NCBI RefSeq assembly: GCF_000328565.1
Contig: NC_019966.1
Coordinates: forward strand, 2,480,001-2,544,000
DNA from: Mycobacterium sp. JS623
GTDB taxonomy: Bacteria > Actinomycetota > Actinomycetes > Mycobacteriales > Mycobacteriaceae
Direction of reading: 5' to 3'
Length of the DNA stretch: 64,000 nucleotides
A model generated the notes under the pieces. It saw nothing but the letters and a program-made list of their open reading frames with translations. It made no database searches and was not told the DNA's origin. Below are positions 15,798 through 23,185 of this stretch, in pieces (position 1 is the first letter of the stretch; each line of letters opens with the position of its first letter). The translations under genes and the position numbers were made by a program.

Positions 15798-16489
15798 TGT
15801 CGACCTCCCCTCAAGGTGTTGACTAGATCGAGTGTTGCCTGGGTGGCGGCTTCGAGTGCCATATGTTGATCGGGGTCCAGCGTCCCGCACACCCAATTCC
15901 AGTGCGCTGCAACGATGGAACCCGGTGCTGGGGCGGGTGCCAGCGACAGCTCACCCTTCTTCCACTGCACTTGTTCGGGCTGGGGATCGCCGAGCGTCAG
16001 TACGCCGTCTGCGAGTCGCAGTGGAGGAGACGCGATCATGGCGTGCTCACCGTCGACCGACTCGACCGTGCCCCAGCGGATCCGGCAGTCCTGCATTACG
16101 CCAAGCGCTGTCGCCGCATCGCGGTCGAGGAAGCGGATCCACGGGTAGACCACGAAGACGTGAAAACTGTGATGCGCCAATACCTCTGGGCCCGACTCAA
16201 GGCCTTCGAGCAACCCGGTGACCTGACCCTTGAACGATGTCCGCAGCCGAGTGAGCAGCGCGGCCGGGTCGACCTTGGCCAACGCCGGACCGCCGACCCA
16301 GTAGCTGCTGACCACCTCGTCGGAGAGTGGATCAGAGGCACCGACAGCGTCGGCAATGGCCCTCAGGTACGGCCAGGCGCCGTCGAACTCCTTGGCATGA
16401 ACGGCAAGTTCGAGCGCGCCACCGCCGCCACTCGGGCCGCAATAACCGAGCTCGTTTGGTGGATAGGCATACTGGTCGAACAGTGTCAT
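15794..16489 (-). CDS. DUF6390 family hydrogenase-cluster protein
   Basis: 231 residues. It begins MTLFDQYAYPPNELGYCGPS and contains ELAVHAKEFDGAWPYLRAIA, SYWVGGPALAKVDPAAL and HHSFHVFVVYPWIRFL. No signal peptide or membrane helix. This family occurs almost only in actinobacterial hydrogenase clusters; its biochemical role is not known. Four-base overlaps with hypF and the SIS-HypC gene show it is part of the unit. Confidence 0.75.
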   Translation of the reverse strand: MTLFDQYAYPPNELGYCGPSGGGGALELAVHAKEFDGAWPYLRAIADAVGASDPLSDEVVSSYWVGGPALAKVDPAALLTRLRTSFKGQVTGLLEGLESGPEVLAHHSFHVFVVYPWIRFLDRDAATALGVMQDCRIRWGTVESVDGEHAMIASPPLRLADGVLTLGDPQPEQVQWKKGELSLAPAPAPGSIVAAHWNWVCGTLDPDQHMALEAATQATLDLVNTLRGGRQ

Positions 16490-18789
16490 CCGCTGTTCCC
16501 CACCATCAGTTGGCCCAACGCGACACCGCCGTCGTTCGGCGGCACCGCGCGATGCGTGATCACCTGGAGTCCCTTGGCATGCAGTCCATTCAACGTCAGT
16601 TGCAGCAGCAGGCTGTTCTGGAAGACGCCGCCGGAAAGGGCGACGAGCTGCGACGCGTCGCGTTCCCGGTCGGCGAGCTCGGCGATCAGATCGGCGACGG
16701 CGCGATGGAACCGTGCACCGATCACGCCCTGCGGCACGCCGTCGCGGACATCGCGGACCACCGCACCTACCACGGGCGCCGGATCCATCACACCGTCACC
16801 CACGTCGAAGCTGTAAGTGCTTGCGCCGCAGTCGACGCCACGCGAAAGCGCTTCCAGTTCGATGGCCGCCTGTGCCTCGTAGGCCACCACCTGTCTTACC
16901 CCGATCAGCGCGGATACCGCGTCGAACAGCCTGCCCATGCTGGACGTCGGCACACAGCCAACCCCCGTTTCGAGTTGACGGCGCAACACTTGTCGCTCGT
17001 CGACGGGGCAGGCAGCCACCGGTGGTAGGTCCGGCTCCCACGCGATGCCCGCGGCCCACAGATGCGCTAGCGCCATCCGGTAAGGGCGCAGCACGCTGAT
17101 GTCACCGCCCGCGAGCGGAACATACTTGAGCTGCGCGAGCCGCTGGTAGCCCTTGTAGTTGGCGAGTAGCACCTCACCGCCCCAGACGGCGTTGTCAGGA
17201 CCGTAGCCGGTGCCGTCGAAGGCGAAGCCGAGCACCTGCTGCGATCCGTCCAAGCCGTGCTCGGCCATCACCGCAGCGATGTGGGCGTGGTGATGCTGCA
17301 CGGTTCTGACCGGCCGCCCGGCGGCGTTGCGGTGTGCCCAGGCGGTCGATCGATACACCGGATGTGCGTCGGCCACAAGCACTTCGGGGTCGACGGCGGT
17401 GAGCTCACGCAGGTGCTGTTGCGCGGCGTCGAAGGCCGACAGCGTCGCGAGGTCGTCCATGTCGCCGATGTGCTGGCTCAACCAGGCATACTTGCCGTCC
17501 GCCACCGCCATCGTGTTCTTCAGGTCGGCGCCCACCGCCATCGTCGGCGGCAGGGTGATGGGCAGAGCAATCGGCAGGGGCGCATACCCCCGCGACCGCC
17601 GGATCGGCAACTCAACGCTCTCGCCCTCGTCGTCGGCTTCGCCGACGGAGACCACCCGCAGCACGGAGTCGTCGCAGGGCACCAAGATGTCCCGGTCGTG
17701 CATCAGCCAGCCGTCGGCCAGGTGCGAAAGCCGTTCGAGCGCATCGTCATCGGTAAAGCAGATGGGCTCGCCGCCCAGATTGCCCGACGTCATCACCAGC
17801 ACGGGTGGCCCCGCCGAATCGCCTGGCAGACCGAACAGCAGTGCGTGCAGAGGTGTGTAGGCCAACATGACGCCGAGATCGGGGTTTCGCGGCGCCACCG
17901 CGTCGGCGATGCGCGCATCGGGCCGGCGGGCGATCAGCACGATCGGTCGCTGCGGACCGGTCAGCAGTCGAGCCGACGGGTCATCGACGTCTGCGATGGC
18001 GCACGCGCTCGGCAGGTCGGGCACCATCACCGCGAACGGCTTGTCGCCGCGCTGCTTTCGCCGTCGCAGCTCGGCAACGGCCGCCCCGTCGGCGGCGTCA
18101 CAGGCCAGGTGGTATCCGCCGATGCCCTTGACGGCGAGGATGCCGCCGTCGCGTAGCAGTCGCCGCGCATGGGCCAGTGCATCGTCGCTGTGCGTCAGGT
18201 TGCCGGCGGCGTCCCGGTAACGCAGCGTCGGACCGCAGTTCGGGCAGCACACGGGCTGCGCGTGGAAGCGCCGGTCGGCGGGGTCGGCGTATTCGCGGGC
18301 GCAGTCGGCGCACATCGGGAACGTCGCCATCGTGGTCGAGGCGCGGTCGTAGGGCAGGCTGGCGATGATCGTGAAGCGGGGCCCGCAGTTGGTGCAGTTG
18401 ACGAACGCGTGGCGGTAGCGCCTGTTCGACGGGTCGCGTTGTTCGGCCGCACATTCTGTACACATCGCGACGTCGGGGGAGGCCAGCGTTCGGCCACCGT
18501 CGGAGCGCGACGTGTCGGCGATCGCGAAGCCGGTGCCCCCGACGATCGGGATATCCTGTGTCTCAACTGATTCAACAATCGCCAGCGGCGGTGGCCGGTC
18601 ACGCAACTGGGTGAGGAAGCGATCAAGGTTCGACGGGTCGCCCTCCACTTCGATGATGGCGCCTGCGGTGTCGTTGCGTACCGACCCGGACAATCCGAGT
18701 GCTGCTGCGCTCGCGTAGACGAACGGCCGGAAGCCCACGCCCTGGACTACTCCATGCACACAGATACGCAATCGGCGCCGAGTCGTCAT
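16486..18789 (-). CDS. hypF: carbamoyltransferase HypF
   Basis: 767 residues. HypF turns carbamoyl phosphate into the carbamoyl group passed to HypE. Domains in order: acylphosphatase (VHGVVQGVGFRPFVY, residues ~10-90); two zinc fingers (CTECAAEQ with NCTNCGP; CADCAREY with CCPNCGP, ~105-185); a YrdC-like domain (AVKGIGGYHLACDA; PIVLIARRPDARI, ~200-390); and a Kae1-like carbamoyltransferase domain (HHHAHIAAVMAEHGLDG; GFAFDGTGYGPD; ALSGGVFQN). The ORF is intact with no frameshift. Overlaps of four bases on both sides. Confidence 0.96.
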   Translation of the reverse strand: MTTRRRLRICVHGVVQGVGFRPFVYASAAALGLSGSVRNDTAGAIIEVEGDPSNLDRFLTQLRDRPPPLAIVESVETQDIPIVGGTGFAIADTSRSDGGRTLASPDVAMCTECAAEQRDPSNRRYRHAFVNCTNCGPRFTIIASLPYDRASTTMATFPMCADCAREYADPADRRFHAQPVCCPNCGPTLRYRDAAGNLTHSDDALAHARRLLRDGGILAVKGIGGYHLACDAADGAAVAELRRRKQRGDKPFAVMVPDLPSACAIADVDDPSARLLTGPQRPIVLIARRPDARIADAVAPRNPDLGVMLAYTPLHALLFGLPGDSAGPPVLVMTSGNLGGEPICFTDDDALERLSHLADGWLMHDRDILVPCDDSVLRVVSVGEADDEGESVELPIRRSRGYAPLPIALPITLPPTMAVGADLKNTMAVADGKYAWLSQHIGDMDDLATLSAFDAAQQHLRELTAVDPEVLVADAHPVYRSTAWAHRNAAGRPVRTVQHHHAHIAAVMAEHGLDGSQQVLGFAFDGTGYGPDNAVWGGEVLLANYKGYQRLAQLKYVPLAGGDISVLRPYRMALAHLWAAGIAWEPDLPPVAACPVDERQVLRRQLETGVGCVPTSSMGRLFDAVSALIGVRQVVAYEAQAAIELEALSRGVDCGASTYSFDVGDGVMDPAPVVGAVVRDVRDGVPQGVIGARFHRAVADLIAELADRERDASQLVALSGGVFQNSLLLQLTLNGLHAKGLQVITHRAVPPNDGGVALGQLMVGNSG

Positions 18790-19070
18790 GGCGACGTCTC
18801 GGTGTTCCGGCTGACATCGGTCGCTTGTCGAGACTCGCTCCCGGAACCCATCAGTTCGAGGCCTTCCATCGCCGCGTCGGCGCCGGCCTTGTCGGTCTTC
18901 TCGACGACGAAGCCCATGTGGATGATCACCCAGTCGCCTGGTCCGAAGGTTTCGTCGGGCAGCATCCCGACGTTGACTTTCCTCTGCTCACCGGCGACGT
19001 CGACGAGTGCGAGCTGGTTGCCGTAGCCCTCCAGCATGTGGATGACTTGCCCCGGGATGCCAAGGCACAT
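18786..19070 (-). CDS. hypC: hydrogenase assembly chaperone HypC (copy 2)
   Basis: 94 residues. MCLGIPGQVIHMLEG gives the essential Cys2, and FGPGDWVIIHMGFVVEKTDK is the barrel signature. The C-terminal 25 residues, rich in Ser, Glu and Thr, extend beyond the usual HypC end. It lies between the maturation protease and hypF, with a two-base gap and a four-base overlap. With copy 1 (13034-13306) and the HypC-like fusion, this cluster has three HypC-type modules. Confidence 0.93.
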   Translation of the reverse strand: MCLGIPGQVIHMLEGYGNQLALVDVAGEQRKVNVGMLPDETFGPGDWVIIHMGFVVEKTDKAGADAAMEGLELMGSGSESRQATDVSRNTETSP

Positions 19071-19072
19071 GG

Positions 19073-19555
19073 TCAGCCTCCCTTGACTGGTTCGAGCAGT
19101 CGCGCAACGACGTCCTCGAGCGCACGCACCGCTGCGGGTATCGCGGTGGCCACCTCAGCTGAGAGTCCGATGCCTTCATCGACGTTCGCGGCCTCGCAGC
19201 CGATCACCACCGTGTACGGCGGTGTGCCGCCGAGTGCGTTCAGACTGGCGAACACCGCACCGGGGTCCATGGCGTGCGCATCGAGACCGCTTGCAGCGGT
19301 CAGGCTTTCGAGGTCGGCCTCGAAGATATGAACAGTTCCCGGTGATCCCCGGCTGGGGATGGCGTCGACCAGGACGAGGGCCTCGCAACCGTCGAGCAGG
19401 TCGTACGCCAGGTGCATGCCCCGAATGCCATAGTCGACCAACTGGATCCGCGGACCCGCCAGGCGTTGCGGGACGTGACGCATCACCTCGGGGCCGAAGC
19501 CGTCGTCACCGAGGAAGATGTTGCCGATCCCGGCTACCAGAATTCTTGACGTGAT
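19073..19555 (-). CDS. hydrogenase maturation endopeptidase (HupD/HyaD type), no canonical start
   Basis: About 160 residues. This protease removes the C-terminal peptide of the large subunit after nickel insertion. Reading in frame gives TSRILVAGIGNIFLGDDGFG, the family's active-site motif with the first metal-binding acidic residue. VLVDAIPS gives the second, and DAHAMDPGAVFASL the His ligand. Upstream of this motif the frame contains no ATG, GTG or TTG back to a stop at about 19592. I mark the ATC at 19555, where homologues have Met; ATT 19543 is an alternative. Internal starts near 19486-19489 would delete the motif. A start-codon mutation or sequence error is possible. Confidence 0.75.
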   Translation of the reverse strand: MTSRILVAGIGNIFLGDDGFGPEVMRHVPQRLAGPRIQLVDYGIRGMHLAYDLLDGCEALVLVDAIPSRGSPGTVHIFEADLESLTAASGLDAHAMDPGAVFASLNALGGTPPYTVVIGCEAANVDEGIGLSAEVATAIPAAVRALEDVVARLLEPVKGG

Positions 19556-19571
19556 CCCACCTCGCTCACTG

Positions 19572-19691
19572 TCACATCCGGCGGATCTTCATGTACCGGC
19601 GCGCGTCCGGAAGGTTCACCACGCCTACGGCGACGCCACCTATGACGACGACCGCTACGACGGCCACGGCCACCCATCCCACTACGTCCAT
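19572..19691 (-). CDS. DUF6893-type single-helix small protein
   Basis: 39 residues: MDVVGWVAVAVVAVVVIGGV, then AVGVVNLPDARRYMKIRRM. It has one membrane helix, a short loop and a basic C-terminus. The ribosome site AAAGGAG lies eight bases before the ATG, and the start overlaps the preceding gene's end by 10 bp. Tiny proteins of this shape are found in actinobacterial hydrogenase clusters. It could tether the otherwise soluble hydrogenase to the membrane; that is inference. Confidence 0.7.
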   Translation of the reverse strand: MDVVGWVAVAVVAVVVIGGVAVGVVNLPDARRYMKIRRM

Positions 19692-21016
19692 TGCGAACTC
19701 CTTTCGGTGAGTGGTTCAACTTCATCGGGAGCGAAGTACAGGTAGCGGCCATACCAGTCGTGCAGGTCGGCGGCAGGATCCTCCTCGAGGACCACGCCGA
19801 CGTGCTGGTCGCCGTCGACGTCTTCGTGGACCGAGGTGACACGCGCGACCTTGTCGGCATAAAACAGGTCCTGGGCGTCGGCCCTGCGCGATGGGTGCAG
19901 GCGGACACGGCTGCCCCGGGACACCCGGGTGCCGTTGACCAGGATGGCGTCGAGTTCGGGGCGTACTGCGTTGTCCGCCATGGGATCCCACCAGTCTACG
20001 TCCGCGGGGACTTCCGGAATCAACTGTGGTCCCTGCGGCGGTGCGTGCGGATTGCGCAGCACACCGTGCAGATCCAGCATGGCTTCTGGTGACATGGTGT
20101 CGCAGCGGTCGATGATCTGGGCGGCCAACGGGTCAGTGGCCCGGGCCTGCGCCTTCTCCTCGTCGGTCATCGTCATGATCCGCAGCGTGAGGATCTCGTC
20201 GATCTCTGTCGAGTCGTACAACGCGCCCTTGCTCTGTTCTGCGATCTCGGGATGGTCGTACAGAATGATGGGCGAAACCAGCACCAGATCGCGTTCACCC
20301 GGCGGTCCCGCGAGCACTGGGAAGCAACGGTGCTGCGTGCACCGCGCGACGGCGTCGGCCGCGGAGTCCGGTGGTTCGAGAAGAGACACGAACTCGCCGC
20401 CGGCTACTTCGATAAGGAGATGCGTGCCGATCATGGAGGTGGCGATTGCCTCGTTCTTGTCGGGGGCCGGCGGCGCGACGTTGCGTAGCTCGAACGACAG
20501 CCGCAACAGGTCGCCGTCCCGCTCTGTGGAGATGTCGAGTTGACCGCACAGCGCGCGGCGGGTGCGGACCAAACGACCGCCGTCCAACATCTCGACGTCG
20601 CTGCCGGACGCGACCGAAATATCGAGCGTGCGTGGCAGACTCGTGACGGAGAAGCGGTCTATCGCGATCTCGCATTCGACGGCCTCGTCCCAGCTGAGCC
20701 AGCTAGCGGAACCGGTGGACAGCTCGGCGGTTGGCTGGTAGCGGCCGCCGACTTCCCGCTCCGCCGCCCGATGTTGTAGCTGTAGGAACCGCACCACGCC
20801 GGACAGTGCCGGGACGCCGCTCGAGCGAACCAGCACTTGCGCGGATAGCGTGTTGTCCTCACCGATGCCGGTGTCAGCGGCGCCCTGCGGGCCGAGTACT
20901 CCGAACTGCCAGCGCGACTGGTTCTTTCCCGAGGTCGCGCGGTACGGGTAGAGCAGGTAGCCCTCGTAGAGCACCGCGTCGGCGACGGCGCGTGCATGGT
21001 TCCATCCAGCGGTCAT
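19682..21016 (-). CDS. conserved hydrogenase-cluster protein of unknown function (444 aa)
   Basis: Starts MTAGWNHARAVADAVLYEGY; the N-terminus continues LLYPYRATSGKNQSRWQFGV. The middle is rich in beta-strand patterns (LLRLSFELRNVAP; HLLIEVAGGEFVSLLEPPD; LVLVSPIILYDHPEIAEQSK). The C-terminal ~80 residues (VNGTRVSRGSRVRLHPSRRA; HVGVVLEEDPAADLHDWYGR) look like a small SH3-like barrel. No cysteine pairs, signal or membrane segment stand out. TGATG overlap with DUF6084 and a 10-bp overlap with the DUF6893 gene tie it to the hydrogenase unit. I cannot assign a function. Confidence 0.7.
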   Translation of the reverse strand: MTAGWNHARAVADAVLYEGYLLYPYRATSGKNQSRWQFGVLGPQGAADTGIGEDNTLSAQVLVRSSGVPALSGVVRFLQLQHRAAEREVGGRYQPTAELSTGSASWLSWDEAVECEIAIDRFSVTSLPRTLDISVASGSDVEMLDGGRLVRTRRALCGQLDISTERDGDLLRLSFELRNVAPPAPDKNEAIATSMIGTHLLIEVAGGEFVSLLEPPDSAADAVARCTQHRCFPVLAGPPGERDLVLVSPIILYDHPEIAEQSKGALYDSTEIDEILTLRIMTMTDEEKAQARATDPLAAQIIDRCDTMSPEAMLDLHGVLRNPHAPPQGPQLIPEVPADVDWWDPMADNAVRPELDAILVNGTRVSRGSRVRLHPSRRADAQDLFYADKVARVTSVHEDVDGDQHVGVVLEEDPAADLHDWYGRYLYFAPDEVEPLTERSSQWT

Positions 21017-21660
21017 CACGTCTCCCGCGCCGCCGAGTTTCCCGCGAGCAGCGAGGTGATCGCCTCGTCGAACCCGAGCAAGCCGCGCGCCGAGCGGTAC
21101 GCCGCCAGCGAGTCGATGGTGTCGCGGTCCAGCCGCACCCACCCGGTGTTGGGGAAGTGCTGCCGGACCAGGTCGCGCCAGATTGAGACGGGCATGTCGT
21201 AGCGCTCTTCCCGGTCCCACGGCACCTGCTGAACGGTAAAACCGTTTGCGCCCCGCCCGAAAACCGTTCCGCTGAACAGGAATTGCAGCGGGATGGTACC
21301 GTCACCCAGCGCATGCAGATACTTCGCCGCTGCCACCTCGAAGTCATACGTGCATTCCAGCGGCATGCTCACCTGGGTGGTACCGGTGAATCCCGGCACC
21401 ATCGCGTTTGCGTGCTGCCACAGGAACGAGTGTTGAGTCGCGGCCCACCTATCCCGCGGCCCGAACAGATCCGTGAGTGCGGCGGCCTCATCATCGGAGT
21501 ATTGGCGCCGCGACGGCTCGATGCGGACCTGACAACGCAATGCGACCGCGTGCACGGGTTCCTCAGCGATGGAGGCGATGCCGACGCGCGCCATCAGAAT
21601 CGGCGTCACCGCGTATGGTTCCGGCGCGACGTCGAGGACGGCGAACGTGATGTCGGTCAT
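21016..21660 (-). CDS. DUF6084 family protein
   Basis: 214 residues: MTDITFAVLDVAPEPYAVTP, then MARVGIASIAEEPVHAVALR, RVEPSRRQYSD-type sequence and SFLWQHANAMVPGFTGTTQV. Later, PLQFLFSGTVFGRGANGF and MPVSIWRDLVRQHFPNTGWV fit a two-layer beta protein. Soluble, no cofactor motif. The family is known mainly from hydrogenase clusters, with no assigned role. Four-base overlap with DUF5947 and one-base overlap with the 444-aa gene. Confidence 0.72.
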   Translation of the reverse strand: MTDITFAVLDVAPEPYAVTPILMARVGIASIAEEPVHAVALRCQVRIEPSRRQYSDDEAAALTDLFGPRDRWAATQHSFLWQHANAMVPGFTGTTQVSMPLECTYDFEVAAAKYLHALGDGTIPLQFLFSGTVFGRGANGFTVQQVPWDREERYDMPVSIWRDLVRQHFPNTGWVRLDRDTIDSLAAYRSARGLLGFDEAITSLLAGNSAARET

Positions 21661-22295
21661 GTCCGGTCAACTACTCTGCTGCGGTTGTCGAGCTGTTCGA
21701 AGAACCCCTCGATGTAGCTGCGGACGTCCTGGCCGCCGTCGAATCCGCGCCACATCATGCGCAACCGGCCGACGAACTCGTAGCAGGCGTCGATGGGAAC
21801 CAAATACGCGCGGGGAGACGCAGTTTCATCGTCGGGCACCCGAACGAGCAAGGCCTCGGTGTCCGCCGCGGCGGTGTCCACTCGCGGATCGGAGGTGCGG
21901 ATGTCGTTCCACGCCTGCAGATCCAGTTCGGACTCGGTGGCGCCCGCCGGCCCCGGATAGAATGCGACGGTGCGGCCGAGCGTCGAGTTGTGGAAGAAGA
22001 ACGCCAGCCCGACGGGGATCTGCAGTGCCTCCCAAGCGCGGCGATCCAGCGCGAAACCCTCGAATACCAGGTAGCGGTCCGGGATGGCGCGGTAGCGCAA
22101 GTCGGCCGCGGTGTCAGTGAACAGCAGGTAGCAGCCGCGGCAGACACACATCAATTGCCTGCCTTCGAGATTCACCACATGCTGATGCTCGTCCGCGATG
22201 GCCTCTGAACACATCTCACACCGTTCACCAATGGGCTGTGGGGCTCCGCGGTTGGCGCGGATGCGAGTCAGCACATCGAAGGCCGCATCCATCAC
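21657..22295 (-). CDS. DUF5947 family protein with Cys-rich N-terminus
   Basis: 212 residues. The N-terminal part has ERCEMCSEAIADEHQH (Cys26, Cys29, His37, His39) and LMCVCRGC (Cys50, Cys52, Cys55), a pattern suited to a zinc or iron-sulfur site. The body contains YRAIPDRYLVFEGFALDRRA, QIPVGLAFFFHNSTLG and ACYEFVGRLRMMWRGFDG. Known in Hhy-type hydrogenase clusters with no proven function. An extra electron carrier or a maturation factor is possible. Four-base overlaps with both neighbours. Confidence 0.72.
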   Translation of the reverse strand: MMDAAFDVLTRIRANRGAPQPIGERCEMCSEAIADEHQHVVNLEGRQLMCVCRGCYLLFTDTAADLRYRAIPDRYLVFEGFALDRRAWEALQIPVGLAFFFHNSTLGRTVAFYPGPAGATESELDLQAWNDIRTSDPRVDTAAADTEALLVRVPDDETASPRAYLVPIDACYEFVGRLRMMWRGFDGGQDVRSYIEGFFEQLDNRSRVVDRT

Positions 22296-23182
22296 GCCAC
22301 CCCTTCAGGAACGGCCATCGACAGCACGCCGTCGCGCACCAGCAAAGGCAGCGGGTCCAGATGGCTGTCACCGCCGACGCCTGCGCCAGCATGCACGGCG
22401 TCGAAGCCTGCGCCGCAGGCCGGGCACTGCAGCACCGCGCCGCGCAGTTGCGCTCCCGTTAAGGTGCCGAGGCAGCTCGCGCAGCGGTCGCGGTAGGCGT
22501 AGACGTCGCCGCCGATCCGGCAGACCAGCGCCGTCACGCCCGACACTCGGAAGCCACCGACTTCACCGTCGGCCAATCCGGCGAGCTCGGGGACAGGCTG
22601 CCATTGGTGGCCGTTGGCGTGCAGCCGGTGCATCAGTGAATCGGCCGGAATCACACTCGAGGTGGAAACATTTTCCGCCGCAACGACTTCGATCGAGGTG
22701 ATCTCCGGCGCAGCGGCACGCACCGCGTCCTCGACCGCGAGCTCCAACGTGACCGACGACGACGGGCAAGTCTTGCAGCTGCCCTGGAACTGAAGGCGAA
22801 CCACGCCGTCGGCGACGCCCAGCAGTGACACATCTCCGCCGTGCGAGCCAAGGTAGGGCCGCACGCTGTCCAACGCGTCCGACACCCGCCGCTCGACGCC
22901 GTATGGATGCAACCCGTGTACCAGAAGGAGGCTGGCGACGAGGTCGTCGGCCGCAAACCGGTCTGACAGCGCCGGTTCGGCGGCCAACGCCACGTCCATC
23001 ATGCGCTCCAGCGCGGCTCCGTAGAGGTCGGTCACCTCCCGGACGAGTTGTTCCGCGCGTTCGCGTGCGACGGCGCCGCCCGATGACGACGCGTCGAGCA
23101 GGGCTTGTATGCGCTCGCCCGCCGTGCGCCACTGCGCGTCGTCCTGGGAATCGGAAAGGCCTGGCAGTGTCGGCGGGGCCAT
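22292..23182 (-). CDS. hhyE: NifU-type and Rieske-like iron-sulfur protein, putative electron carrier of the hydrogenase
   Basis: 296 residues. After a ~90-residue helical N-terminus comes a NifU C-terminal domain (LGSHGGDVSLLGV; GSCKTCPSSSVTLE with Cys136, Cys139). The C-terminal domain has the Rieske ferredoxin layout (FRVSGVTALVCRIGGDVYAY; DRCASCLGTL; LQCPACGAGFD), but the two His ligands are replaced. It has four Cys in two CxxC pairs (234/237 and 253/256), so the cluster would be rubredoxin-like or all-Cys. M. smegmatis hhyE in the same place is proposed to take electrons from the hydrogenase. Gap of three bases to hhyL. Confidence 0.78.
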   Translation of the reverse strand: MAPPTLPGLSDSQDDAQWRTAGERIQALLDASSSGGAVARERAEQLVREVTDLYGAALERMMDVALAAEPALSDRFAADDLVASLLLVHGLHPYGVERRVSDALDSVRPYLGSHGGDVSLLGVADGVVRLQFQGSCKTCPSSSVTLELAVEDAVRAAAPEITSIEVVAAENVSTSSVIPADSLMHRLHANGHQWQPVPELAGLADGEVGGFRVSGVTALVCRIGGDVYAYRDRCASCLGTLTGAQLRGAVLQCPACGAGFDAVHAGAGVGGDSHLDPLPLLVRDGVLSMAVPEGVA

Positions 23183-23185
23183 ACG

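Noticed and set aside
17257..18156. 299-codon plus-strand frame opposite hypF
   Set aside because: Antisense shadow of a gene with four recognisable HypF domains.
19534..19908. 124-codon frame upstream of the maturation protease as its missing N-terminus
   Set aside because: It is in another frame, ends at a TAG inside the protease start region and overlaps the 444-aa gene; its content (PTRSRVSPRSTKTS) is shadow-like.
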